Of a stretch of 64,000 nucleotides of DNA, positions 48,164 through 56,212 are shown piece by piece. This stretch comes from Bryobacterales bacterium (GTDB taxonomy: Bacteria > Acidobacteriota > Terriglobia > Bryobacterales > Bryobacteraceae). Under the pieces are notes generated by a model. It was not told the DNA's origin. It saw only the letters and a program-made list of their open reading frames with translations, and did not search any database. The stretch covers positions 558,001 through 622,000 of the forward strand of contig JADJWL010000025.1 of the NCBI GenBank assembly GCA_016716385.1, written 5' to 3'. Position numbers and translations under genes: made by a program. Position 1 is the first letter of the stretch. Each line of letters starts with the position of its first letter.

Positions 48164-48367
48164 TCAGATCTTCCTGAGGAGCGCCGCCAGAAGCAGCACG
48201 GGGACGGCGACGAACACCGTCAGCGAGAAAAAGAGGAATGGCGGCAGGCCGAGGATAAACGGCTCCGGCTGATTGAACCACAGCGCTCCCGGACCGGCTG
48301 CGAACAGCACGACGAGAACGCCGGCCACAAAGAACAGCCGCTTCTCGGCCGCGCGGGGATCAGGCAT
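48164..48367 (-). CDS. DUF3311 small accessory subunit of the symporter
   Basis: This 67-residue protein has two helices (LFFVAGVLVVLFAAGPGALWF and PPFLFFSLTVFVAVPVLLLAAL). The G-L-P-P-F-L-F-F pattern defines DUF3311 proteins, which nearly always precede SSS symporters. It probably stabilises or assists the transporter. ATG 48367 is favoured because TACCAT (48380-48375) is seven bases upstream; ATG 48376 is the alternative. The gap to the symporter is nine bases. Confidence 0.88.
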   Translation of the reverse strand: MPDPRAAEKRLFFVAGVLVVLFAAGPGALWFNQPEPFILGLPPFLFFSLTVFVAVPVLLLAALLRKI

Positions 48368-48391
48368 GGTGAGCATGGTACAACACCAGAG
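48368..48391. promoter_or_regulatory. Divergent back-to-back promoter of DUF3311/symporter and esterase genes
   Basis: In 24 bases, TACCAT (minus, 48380-48375) is seven bases before ATG 48367. TACAAC (plus, 48379-48384) is seven bases before ATG 48392. The arrangement matches that at 4114-4138 and predicts two leaderless transcripts. Confidence 0.5.
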
Positions 48392-49069
48392 ATGCCGGGA
48401 GAAACCCTGCGCCGCGAATATTCGATGCGGCTGGACTGCCGCTACCTGTTGACAGCGCCGCCGGAGCCCCATCTGCTCGTGGCGTGCCTGCACGGATACG
48501 GCTCGAACGCCGAGGTTATGCTTCGGCTCACCCGGTCGCTGTTGGGGGACGCGCACGCGTACGTGTCGCTCGAAGCCCCGTATCCGTTCTATGTCTCCCT
48601 CGCGCCGGACCGCGTGGTCGGCCACAACTGGGCGACCCATCTGCACTCGGACGCATCGGTGCGCCTCCACCACGACATGCTGCGGTACGTCCTCGACGAA
48701 GCGGGCCGCGCGGCTGGGATTGGTCCGGAGCGGCGCGTGCTCGTGGGATTCTCGCAGCCCGTCGGAATGAACTACCGCTTCGCCGCTACGCACCCGGACG
48801 AGGCGGCGGGTGTGATCGGCGTCTGTGGCGGCGTCCCGGCGGACTGGGAGACTGGCAGCTACCTCCCGGTCAGCGCGGCCCTGTTGCATATCGCGCGCAA
48901 CGAAGACGAAGTGTACCCGCCGGCGAAGACCAGCCACTTCGCGGAGCGCCTCCGCCTGCGGGCGCGCGACGTCGAGTTTCACATGCTGGACGGGGGTCAC
49001 CGCTTTCCTTCGAAAGCCGCGCCGCTGGCCGCCGCCTGGGTGGAACGGGTCTTCCGGAACACCCGGTAA
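48392..49069 (+). CDS. Phospholipase/carboxylesterase-like alpha/beta hydrolase
   Basis: The 225-residue protein is an alpha/beta hydrolase of the phospholipase/carboxylesterase (LYPLA-like) type, without signal peptide. LLVACLHGYGSNAEVMLRLT gives the oxyanion-hole HGYG. The nucleophile motif reads VLVGFSQPVGMNYRF, so the expected G-x-S-x-G is GFSQP with the last Gly replaced by Pro. LHIARNEDEVYPP supplies the acid and FHMLDGGHRFPS the catalytic His. The replacement may alter the nucleophile elbow. Its mRNA is probably leaderless (TACAAC seven bases upstream). It is divergent from the DUF3311/symporter genes, and its last 73 bases overlap the convergent GH57 gene. The substrate is unknown. 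Confidence 0.78.
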   Translation: MPGETLRREYSMRLDCRYLLTAPPEPHLLVACLHGYGSNAEVMLRLTRSLLGDAHAYVSLEAPYPFYVSLAPDRVVGHNWATHLHSDASVRLHHDMLRYVLDEAGRAAGIGPERRVLVGFSQPVGMNYRFAATHPDEAAGVIGVCGGVPADWETGSYLPVSAALLHIARNEDEVYPPAKTSHFAERLRLRARDVEFHMLDGGHRFPSKAAPLAAAWVERVFRNTR

Positions 49070-50583
49070 TCGATCTCGGGGAACGGGCAGAAGCGGCCTT
49101 CGAGGCGCCGCAGAATGCGCGGCTGTACTCTGCCGGTCCGGATCATTGCCGCAAGCCGCTCGAAGTTGCTCTCGTGAAGGTTCACCCGCATGGCCGCGTA
49201 GTGCGGTGCGCCGCCGCGGCGGATCAGAAACGGCCAGTCGCTCGCCTGCGCCAGGAGCAGTTCCCGCGCCGCCTGGTTCAGTGCGCGCCGGATGAGGGGG
49301 TCGGGGTTGCGGATCCTGGCCATCTCCGTCATCGAGCGGGCCATCCGGTGCAGCTTGGGATAAATCCAGTCGGTTTCCGGGTTCAGCCAGACGTCGCCAT
49401 AGCCCTTGTCGCCCCAACTGGAGAACGCCAGGCGGTGGCAAGTGGACCGCGCGACATCGAGGCATTCGGACAGCGTCGCGGTGCGGATTCTTCCCGCCGC
49501 GCGTCGCAACAATTCTTCGAGCCAGTCCGGACCCTCGAACCACCAGTGTCCGAACAGCTCGGCGTCGTACGGAGCGACGATCACCGGACCGGCTGAGGCG
49601 GCGCATCGCGAGACGAAGTCCTCCGCGTGAACCCCTGCCCGCTCCATCGCCTTAGCGCGGCCGTAGTACCGCTTCGGGGCTGTGCCGCGCGAGGTGACGC
49701 GCCAGTACTTGAGACCAGTCGAACAGGCCAGACCGGCGGGCAGGTGCGGACGAATGTAACGCGCTTCACGCTCGAAAGCGATGTCGCGGTAGAACTCGCG
49801 ATACCAGGGATCGCCCGGATAGCCGGTCTCCCCGGACCATACCTGCTGCGCCGACGCCTCGTCCCGGCCGAACGCAACGAGCCCCGCGTGCGTCCGCAGC
49901 GGCAGTCCCGTGCCCGGCGGCGGAGGATCCGCATGCAGCAGCCCATGCGATTCGACGAGAAAATAGCCGACTCCCTGCTCCCGCAGCAGGGCCTCGACGC
50001 CGGGATAATAGGCCGATTCCGGCAGCCAGATTCCCTTGGGGCCATGGCCGAAGTGGCGCCGGAACTCCGAAATCCCCACCGCGACCTGCGCGCGAGCCGC
50101 AGCCGGCTCGACGGCGAGGAATGGCAGGAATCCATGAGTGGCGGCGCAACCGATCAGCTCGAGCCCGCCATTGGCGGCAATGGCCTCAAAGCCCTTGCCG
50201 AGATCGCGGCCACACGCCTCCCAGGCCGCGCGCAGGCGCCGCAGCCGCGCGCGATAGAATCTGGCCAGGCGGACCTCGGTTGCGGGCGCTCCGTGGCGCC
50301 GTATCTCCTTCTCACACAGTTCGAGGAGATTGCCGAAGCGCCGGTCGAGCCGCTGCGTCAGCAACGGATCGCGCATCATCGCCAGGAGCGTTGGCGACAG
50401 GTTCAGCGTGAGGCCGAACGGCACACGCTCCGCCGTCAGGCGCTGGAGGACATCGAGAAGCGGCAGGTAACACTCCATCGCCGCCTCGTAGAACCAGTAT
50501 TCTTCGAGGAACTCGTCGTGCTCGGGATGGCGCACGTAGGGCAGATGAGCGTGCAGGACCAGAGCGAGCCGCGAGCCGGGCAT
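48997..50583 (-). CDS. GH57 / DUF1957 1,4-alpha-glucan branching enzyme
   Basis: This 528-residue protein is a GH57 enzyme of the DUF1957-type branching-enzyme subgroup. It starts RLALVLHAHLPYVRHPEHDEFLEE, the family's first conserved region with its His pair. The catalytic nucleophile Glu lies in GPKGIWLPESAYYPG, and the acid Asp in VIVAPYDAELFGHWWFEG. WSGETGYPGDPWYREFYRD and WGDKGYGDVWLNPETDW are also typical of bacterial GH57 branching enzymes. It forms alpha-1,6 branches in glycogen-like glucans. It is divergent from malQ (59-base gap) and convergent, with a 73-base overlap, with the esterase gene. ATG 50583 is chosen; a TACAAT (50608-50603) lies 19 bases upstream. Confidence 0.9.
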   Translation of the reverse strand: MPGSRLALVLHAHLPYVRHPEHDEFLEEYWFYEAAMECYLPLLDVLQRLTAERVPFGLTLNLSPTLLAMMRDPLLTQRLDRRFGNLLELCEKEIRRHGAPATEVRLARFYRARLRRLRAAWEACGRDLGKGFEAIAANGGLELIGCAATHGFLPFLAVEPAAARAQVAVGISEFRRHFGHGPKGIWLPESAYYPGVEALLREQGVGYFLVESHGLLHADPPPPGTGLPLRTHAGLVAFGRDEASAQQVWSGETGYPGDPWYREFYRDIAFEREARYIRPHLPAGLACSTGLKYWRVTSRGTAPKRYYGRAKAMERAGVHAEDFVSRCAASAGPVIVAPYDAELFGHWWFEGPDWLEELLRRAAGRIRTATLSECLDVARSTCHRLAFSSWGDKGYGDVWLNPETDWIYPKLHRMARSMTEMARIRNPDPLIRRALNQAARELLLAQASDWPFLIRRGGAPHYAAMRVNLHESNFERLAAMIRTGRVQPRILRRLEGRFCPFPEIDYRVFRKTRSTQAAASGAAFEGKR

Positions 50584-50602
50584 TGGAAGCTGGAAGCCCT
50601 TG

Positions 50603-50608
50603 ATTGTA
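50603..50608 (-). promoter_or_regulatory. -10 element of GH57 gene
   Basis: TACAAT on the minus strand ends 19 bases before ATG 50583, giving a leader of about 12 bases. On the plus strand TAGACT (50631-50636), a weak match, precedes the malQ TTG by six bases. Confidence 0.45.
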
Positions 50609-50642
50609 CTACCCGCCCGAAGCCTGTTGTTAGACTGGTAGT

Positions 50643-52844
50643 TTGCGACCAGAGCACGAGCATGAGATCCTTGCCCGCGCCGCAGCGCTGTGGGGCATTG
50701 CGCCGGAGTACTACGATATTTGGGGAAACCGGCATGAGACCAGCGACGAGACGTATCGTGCAATCCTGCGGGCGCTAGGTCTCCCGGCCGACCCGGACCG
50801 GCTTGCCGAAGCCGTGCTGGCGCGAGAGAGCTCGGCCTGGACACGCGTGGTCGCGCCAACTTTAGTCCAGGATGCGGAGACGGAGAGGCACCGGTTCCCC
50901 GTGCAGATTCGCGCCTCCGAAGCGACACCCGCCTGGATCGAACTCCGTCACGAGAACGGAACGCTGGACCGCTACCGCGCCGACCTGAGCGCTCTGCCGA
51001 CCGTGGCGGCCCAGGAGGTGGATGGAGCCTTGTATCTGCGCAAGGATGCACCGCTGCCGGACGGCCTGGGGCTTGGGTACTACGACCTCAGCGTCACGGT
51101 CGATGGCTCGGCTCCCTGCACGAGCCGCCTCATCCTGGCTCCCGGCCGGTGCTGGCTCCCGGAGGACTTGAGGACTGCTGGCCTTGCCATTTCGCTGTAC
51201 GGGGTACGGTCCGCACGGAACTGGGGATGCGGGGACTTCCGGGACCTGCGGGGCATCGCCGATTGGGTCGCCGCCGACGCCGGAGCCTCGTTCATCGCGC
51301 TCAATCCCCTCCACGCCATTCACAACCGGCGGCCGTTCAACACGAGCCCGTACCTGCCGAACAGTGTCTTCTACCGGAACGCGATCTACCTCGATGTCGA
51401 AGCGATTGAGGACTTTCAGAACTCGCCGCGGGCTCAGCGTCTCTGGAACCAACCGGGGACTCGGCAGGCGCTGGCCGCGCTCCGGGACTCGGAGTTCGTC
51501 GAATACGAACAAGTCTGGGCCTGGAAACTGCGGTTTCTGAAGCTGGCTTTCCTGTGGTTCCTGCGTGAGCGCCGGAGCGGTTCGGACCGGTGGCGGGCGT
51601 TCGAGGAATACTGCGCGCGCGAGGGCGCACTGCTGGACCGCTTCGCAACCTACTGCGCGCTCGACGAGTCAATCCATCGCCGCAATCCGGATATCTGGAT
51701 CTGGCCGGACTGGCCCACGCCTTACCAGGACCCCGCGTCGCCCGAAACAGACGCGTTCCGCCGCCGCCGCTGGCGCAGCGTCCTCTTCTACAAGTACGCG
51801 CAGTGGCACTTGGAGCGGCAGGTCAGCGCGGCGCAGGCGTACGCACGCGAGCGCGGTCTGGCCATCGGTCTCTACCACGACTTGGCCCTGGCGACAGACA
51901 CCTGCGGATCCGACCTGTGGGCGCACCGCGACCACTTCGTCGCCGGCTGCCGGGTGGGCTCACCGCCCGACGACTTCGCCCCGCAAGGCCAGGATTGGGG
52001 ATTCCCGCCCCCGCGCAGCGACCGGCACTACGAGACCGGCTACCGGCTTTTTGCCGAATCGATCCGTCATGCGAGCGCCCACGGCGGTGCCCTGCGGATC
52101 GACCACGTGATGCGCTTCTCGCGCCTCTACTGGATTCCCGACGGGAACGACGCCACGGCGGGCGCCTACGTGAGAGAGCGCTTTGAGGACGTGCTGCGCG
52201 TGCTGGCGCTCGAAAGCGTGCGGAACCGTTTCCTTGTGGTCGGCGAAGACCTGGGGACCGTTGAGCCGCATGTCCGTGATACGCTTGAGCGCTTCGGCGT
52301 CCTGAGCTACAGGCTGTTCTACTTCGAACGGGATCGGGACGGCTCTTTCATTCCCGCCGGGCGTTACCCCGCATCCGCGCTGGTCTCTTCGACAACGCAC
52401 GATCTGCCGACGCTGGCAGGATTCTGGTCGGCGGAGGATATCCGGGCGCGGCGCGACGCCGGAACCATTCAGGACGATGCCTCGTTCGAGCGGCAACTGG
52501 AGTCGCGGGCAAAGGACAAACAGCACATGCTGGACGCCCTCCACGCGGGGAACCTGCTGCCGGAGTGGCATTCCCGAGATGCGCGCGCACTGCCGGAACT
52601 CACCGGGGAAATCCACAATGCCGTGATCGGGTTTCTCGCCTCTACTCCGTCCAGGCTCCTCCTCATCAACCAGGAGGACCTGACGAAAGAGTCGCGCCAG
52701 CAGAACCTGCCGGGGACCACGTGGCAGTATCCGAACTGGTCGCGCAAGATGAAGTACACGGTGGAGGAACTGACCACGGCGCACGCGGCCCGCGATTTCA
52801 CTGAGATGTTCTGCAACTGGCTCGACCGCACGGGGCGGCGTTGA
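50643..52844 (+). CDS. malQ: 4-alpha-glucanotransferase MalQ (GH77)
   Basis: MalQ transfers alpha-1,4-glucan chains between maltooligosaccharides. The 733-residue protein has an N-terminal beta-rich domain and a GH77 catalytic domain. GGALRIDHVMRFSRLYWIP carries the nucleophile Asp, RFLVVGEDLGTVEPHV the acid Glu, and SSTTHDLPTLAGFWSAEDI the third Asp. YSLYGVRSARNWGCGDF-like LYGVRSARNWGCGDFRDL is typical of MalQ. It begins at TTG 50643; no ATG fits, no SD is visible, and the start may be weak. Divergent from the GH57 branching enzyme, it fits a glycogen/maltodextrin module. It ends four bases before the convergent ABC ATPase gene. Confidence 0.93.
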   Translation: MRPEHEHEILARAAALWGIAPEYYDIWGNRHETSDETYRAILRALGLPADPDRLAEAVLARESSAWTRVVAPTLVQDAETERHRFPVQIRASEATPAWIELRHENGTLDRYRADLSALPTVAAQEVDGALYLRKDAPLPDGLGLGYYDLSVTVDGSAPCTSRLILAPGRCWLPEDLRTAGLAISLYGVRSARNWGCGDFRDLRGIADWVAADAGASFIALNPLHAIHNRRPFNTSPYLPNSVFYRNAIYLDVEAIEDFQNSPRAQRLWNQPGTRQALAALRDSEFVEYEQVWAWKLRFLKLAFLWFLRERRSGSDRWRAFEEYCAREGALLDRFATYCALDESIHRRNPDIWIWPDWPTPYQDPASPETDAFRRRRWRSVLFYKYAQWHLERQVSAAQAYARERGLAIGLYHDLALATDTCGSDLWAHRDHFVAGCRVGSPPDDFAPQGQDWGFPPPRSDRHYETGYRLFAESIRHASAHGGALRIDHVMRFSRLYWIPDGNDATAGAYVRERFEDVLRVLALESVRNRFLVVGEDLGTVEPHVRDTLERFGVLSYRLFYFERDRDGSFIPAGRYPASALVSSTTHDLPTLAGFWSAEDIRARRDAGTIQDDASFERQLESRAKDKQHMLDALHAGNLLPEWHSRDARALPELTGEIHNAVIGFLASTPSRLLLINQEDLTKESRQQNLPGTTWQYPNWSRKMKYTVEELTTAHAARDFTEMFCNWLDRTGRR

Positions 52845-52848
52845 GGCC

Positions 52849-53586
52849 TTACTTCACTTTTTCGTCGCGCTCGACTTTGCCGTCGCGGATGTGAATCACG
52901 CGGTGGGCATGGAGGGCGATATCGTGCTCGTGTGTCACCAGGACAATGGTGTTGCCCTGCTCGTGCAGGCGCTCGAACAGTCCCATGATTTCCACGCCGG
53001 TGGCGGAATCGAGGTTGCCGGTGGGTTCATCGGCGAGCAGAATCGATGGATCATTCACGAGGGCGCGGGCGATGGCGACGCGCTGCCGCTGTCCGCCGGA
53101 TAGCTCGCTCGGCTTGTGATACATACGGGGTTCGAGATCCACCTGCCGCAGCGCGGTCTTGGCTCGCTCCTGGCGCGCCTCGGCCGGAATGCCCGCGTAA
53201 ATCAGCGGCAACTCCACGTTGTGCAGAGAGGTCGCACGGGCCAGCAGGTTGAACGTCTGGAAGACGAAGCCGATCTCCTTATTGCGAATGGCGGCGAGTT
53301 CGTCGTCGGTCATCTGGCTGACCAGGCGTCCGTTGATGTAGTAGTCGCCCCTGGAAGGGGTATCGAGGCATCCGATCAGGTTCATCAGGGTGGACTTGCC
53401 CGACCCAGACGGTCCCATGATGGCGACGTATTCTCCCTTGCGGATTTCGATGTCGACGCCCGAGACGGCATGGATCTCCTGGTCACCCATAATGTAGGTC
53501 TTCCAGAGATCGTAGGTGCGGATGACGATCCCGTCCCGCTTCAGTTGTTCGCCGCGCGCTACGGCCTCCGCGACTGCCTGTACCAT
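52849..53586 (-). CDS. MacB/LolD-type ABC transporter ATP-binding protein
   Basis: This 245-residue ATPase is of the MacB/LolD type VII group. It shows Walker A MGPSGSGKSTLMNLIGCLD, a Q-loop FVFQTFNLLARAT, the signature ELSGGQRQRVAIARAL, Walker B ILLADEPTGNLDSATG and an H-loop VLVTHEHDIALHA. An extra 20-residue N-terminus precedes the domain. It is downstream of a HlyD-type adaptor (18-base gap) on the same strand, but no permease gene follows; malQ is convergent. The MacB-like permease at 62818 lacks its own ATPase domain in the visible part, so the two loci may work together. This is inference. Confidence 0.93.
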   Translation of the reverse strand: MVQAVAEAVARGEQLKRDGIVIRTYDLWKTYIMGDQEIHAVSGVDIEIRKGEYVAIMGPSGSGKSTLMNLIGCLDTPSRGDYYINGRLVSQMTDDELAAIRNKEIGFVFQTFNLLARATSLHNVELPLIYAGIPAEARQERAKTALRQVDLEPRMYHKPSELSGGQRQRVAIARALVNDPSILLADEPTGNLDSATGVEIMGLFERLHEQGNTIVLVTHEHDIALHAHRVIHIRDGKVERDEKVK

Positions 53587-53604
53587 ACGTTTCGGTCGTC
53601 TCCC

Positions 53605-55023
53605 TTACGAGTCTGCTTTCTTCTCTTTCTTCTTGTCAACCTTGACGCGGGCGCCGTTCTTGAGGGTACGGATCGTCTTGTAACTGCCTGTGATAATCCT
53701 GTCCCCCTCGCGGAGTCCCGACAGAATTTCGATGTCGGTGGCGCCGGTGATGCCGGTTTCCACCTTGCGGTACTGCGCCTTGCCGTCCTCAAGCACAAAG
53801 ACCCCGAGGATTTCCTCCTGGGCGGCCTTCACAGCGGCCGGATCGGGCGGGGCGTCGGGAGCCTTTTCTTTCTTGGGTTCCGGTTCCAGGTCGCCACGAC
53901 GCCGGACGGTCACGGCCTGCAGCGGCGCCGTCACCGCGTCGAACCGGCTGGCAGTGGTAATCCTTGCGGTGCAGGAAAGACCCGGACGCACGGATTCGGG
54001 AGGATCGTCCAGCGCGACAACAACTTTGAAGTCCTTCGCCTCCTGACTCGAGATCGCGCTCTGGGAGGCGGCAAGACCGGTAGACCGCAGGATCGCCGTA
54101 TTGCCGATCTCGATGACCCGCCCGCGGAACGACTGGCCGGGGATCGCATCGATCGTCACATCGACCGGCTGGTCCAACTGGACGTTCACGATATCGGTCT
54201 CGTCGACCTTCACCTCAGCCGTGATCAGCGACATGTCCGCGATGGTCATGACGAGGCTGCCCGGGGAGTTCTGGATCCCCATGACCACCGTCTCGCCCAC
54301 GCGGATCGGCAGGTTCGTCACCATGCCGTCCAGGGGGGCCACCGCGCTGTGTTTGTCCAGGACGTCGGCGACGCGGGCCAGGACAGCCCGGCTCTGGGTG
54401 ATGCGGCGCTGGCTTGCCGAGAGCCGGGCGGCGGCTTCCTGTCGCCCTGCTTCGGCCCCGACCAGCCTCGCCTCCGCTTCCCGCACCGTCGCCTGCTGTG
54501 AACGGAAAACCGCGGCGCGCTGGTCGAATTCCTGGCGGGCGATCAATTTGTTCTCCAGCAACTCCTGGGCGCGTTTGTAGTCAAGTTCCGCCCGCTCCAA
54601 TTCTGCTTTCGCGCGGGCCACGGCGGCGCGGTTCGAGGCGATGTTCTCGTCGGCGGTGCGCAAAGAGGCTTCGGCACCAGCCGACTCGGCTTCCGCCGAA
54701 CTCAGCGCCGCCCGCTGTGCGCGGACTTCTGCTTCGGGCTGGACACTCTCCAACCGGGCCAGCAACTGGCCCTTGCGCACACGGTCGCCCTCGGCGACCA
54801 GGATCTCGGTAACCCTGCCCATTGCGTTCGCCCCGATGTTGACGTAGTTGCGGGGCTTGATCTCTCCAGAGGCGGTGACGATCGACTGCAGGTCCTGGCG
54901 GATGATCCACCCGGTCTGAACTGCGACAATGCCGCGGCGGTGATACACATAACTGGCGTACCCACCCGCCGCCGCAGTTACCGTCAGACCGAGGGCAATC
55001 GCGATTTTCCAACGCAAGGTCAC
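53605..55023 (-). CDS. HlyD/MacA-type periplasmic adaptor
   Basis: The 472-residue adaptor has an N-terminal anchor (WKIAIALGLTVTAAAGGYASYVY). A lipoyl half TASGEIKPRNYVNIGANAMGRV and a long coiled-coil hairpin (about residues 95-205) with Glu/Arg/Ala-rich heptads follow. The second lipoyl half (VLDKHSAVAPLDGMVTNLPI), a beta-barrel (FRGRVIEIGN) and a membrane-proximal domain (YRKVETGITGATDIEILSGL) complete it. A Lys/Pro-rich insert (EPEPKKEKAPDAPPDP) sits before the last domain, and the tail is Lys-rich. It works with an ABC ATPase and permease to export substrate or to act in the periplasm. The start is GTG 55023. The 59-base gap upstream shows nothing else. Confidence 0.9.
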   Translation of the reverse strand: MTLRWKIAIALGLTVTAAAGGYASYVYHRRGIVAVQTGWIIRQDLQSIVTASGEIKPRNYVNIGANAMGRVTEILVAEGDRVRKGQLLARLESVQPEAEVRAQRAALSSAEAESAGAEASLRTADENIASNRAAVARAKAELERAELDYKRAQELLENKLIARQEFDQRAAVFRSQQATVREAEARLVGAEAGRQEAAARLSASQRRITQSRAVLARVADVLDKHSAVAPLDGMVTNLPIRVGETVVMGIQNSPGSLVMTIADMSLITAEVKVDETDIVNVQLDQPVDVTIDAIPGQSFRGRVIEIGNTAILRSTGLAASQSAISSQEAKDFKVVVALDDPPESVRPGLSCTARITTASRFDAVTAPLQAVTVRRRGDLEPEPKKEKAPDAPPDPAAVKAAQEEILGVFVLEDGKAQYRKVETGITGATDIEILSGLREGDRIITGSYKTIRTLKNGARVKVDKKKEKKADS

Positions 55024-55082
55024 GAATTCATGGCTCCAAGTTCGTTAGACGCCGCAAGCGCCTCCAGAGTTCAACCTGTTCG

Positions 55083-55475
55083 TCAGCGGACCTCGCGCAT
55101 GTGGACCTGCATGATGCAGCGGTCCATCTCGACGACCAGGCCGGCCGATCGCGCCCGCCCGGCCGCTTCCTCGTGAACCACGCCCTCCTGCATCCAGACA
55201 GCCTTGGCGCCCTTGCGGATCGCCGCCTCCACAATGTCCGGGACATGTTCCGGCCGCCGGAAGATGTTGACGATGTCGATCGGCTCAGGGATCTCGTCGA
55301 CACTCGGATAGCTTCGTTCGCCGAGGACCTCGTCCACCCCTGGATTTACCGGAACCACCTTGTAACCAACACGTTGCAGATAAGCTGCCACGCCGTGACT
55401 GGCCCGGAACCGGTTCGCCGACAGCCCAACGACTGCGATCGTTCGCGCTTCGCGCAGAAGCTCACCTGGCGTCAT
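55083..55475 (-). CDS. CoA-binding domain protein (YccU-like)
   Basis: The 130-residue protein is a single Rossmann CoA-binding domain. ARTIAVVGLSANRFRASHGVAAYLQ holds the nucleotide loop; YKVVPVNPGVDEVLGERSYPSVDEIPEPID and VNIFRRPEHVPDIVEAAI, KAVWMQEGVVHEEAAGRAR follow. This is typical of YccU/CoA-binding proteins, which are soluble and of undefined role, perhaps binding CoA in redox regulation. It begins in the rluB stop (ATGA), so it is part of the scpA-scpB-rluB operon. Confidence 0.88.
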   Translation of the reverse strand: MTPGELLREARTIAVVGLSANRFRASHGVAAYLQRVGYKVVPVNPGVDEVLGERSYPSVDEIPEPIDIVNIFRRPEHVPDIVEAAIRKGAKAVWMQEGVVHEEAAGRARSAGLVVEMDRCIMQVHMREVR

Positions 55476-56212
55476 GACTTGGCCTTCTTCCTGTACAGGT
55501 TCTGGAACCGGGCCACCTCTGCGGGGGCGAGCGCCCGTGCCTGGCCCGGCTTCAATCCGCCCAGATCGAGGAAGCCGATACGCACCCGACGCAGCTTCTC
55601 CACAAGCAGGCCGAAGTGCTTGAACATGAGCCGGATCTGTTGGTTCCGACCTTCGGTCAGACGCACCTCGTACCATGGGTTCTCCTGCTTCCGGATGAGC
55701 CGCAAGCCGGCCGGAGCCGTGCGTTTCCCGAGTACTGGAACACCGGTCCGGAATTGCTCTTCCTGCTCCTCCGTGAGCAAGCCCGTGACCTTCACAATGT
55801 AGTGCTTCGGGATCCGGCTGGCCTTCGAAGTCAGGCCGTTGGCGAACTCGCCGTCGTTGGTCAACAGGAGCAGCCCCTCGCTGTGGTAGTCCAGGCGTCC
55901 CACCGGATACACCCGCTGCCGGACTCCGAGGCGGCGCAGGATGTCGATTACTGTTTCCCGCTGCTGCGGGTCATCGAGCGTGGTGACGCAGCCTCCCGGC
56001 TTGTGGAGCGCGATGTACAGGAGGTGCTTCGGCGGGCGGATGAGCTTCCCATCGACCTTGATGTGATCAGTGGCTAAGTCCGCCTTGGCGCCGAGTTCCG
56101 TCACGGCCGTCCCGTTGACCACGACCCGCCCTTCCGTGATCAGGATTTCTGCCTTGCGGCGCGAGGCGATCCCTGCATGAGACAGGATCTTCTGTAGACG
56201 TTCAACCGGCAT
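55472..56212 (-). CDS. rluB: Pseudouridine synthase RluB-like
   Basis: The 246-residue protein is a RluB/RsuA-type 23S/16S rRNA pseudouridine synthase. It has an S4 domain (RLQKILSHAGIASRRKAEILI) and a catalytic domain with VGRLDYHSEGLLLLTNDGEFA, where the Asp is the nucleophile. KASRIPKHYIVKV and LTEGRNQQIRLMFKHFG also match. It overlaps scpB by 11 bases and the next gene by four. The scpA-scpB-rluB order is common in bacteria. Which rRNA position it modifies is uncertain; RluB (position 2605) is the likely assignment by context. Confidence 0.92.
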   Translation of the reverse strand: MPVERLQKILSHAGIASRRKAEILITEGRVVVNGTAVTELGAKADLATDHIKVDGKLIRPPKHLLYIALHKPGGCVTTLDDPQQRETVIDILRRLGVRQRVYPVGRLDYHSEGLLLLTNDGEFANGLTSKASRIPKHYIVKVTGLLTEEQEEQFRTGVPVLGKRTAPAGLRLIRKQENPWYEVRLTEGRNQQIRLMFKHFGLLVEKLRRVRIGFLDLGGLKPGQARALAPAEVARFQNLYRKKAKS

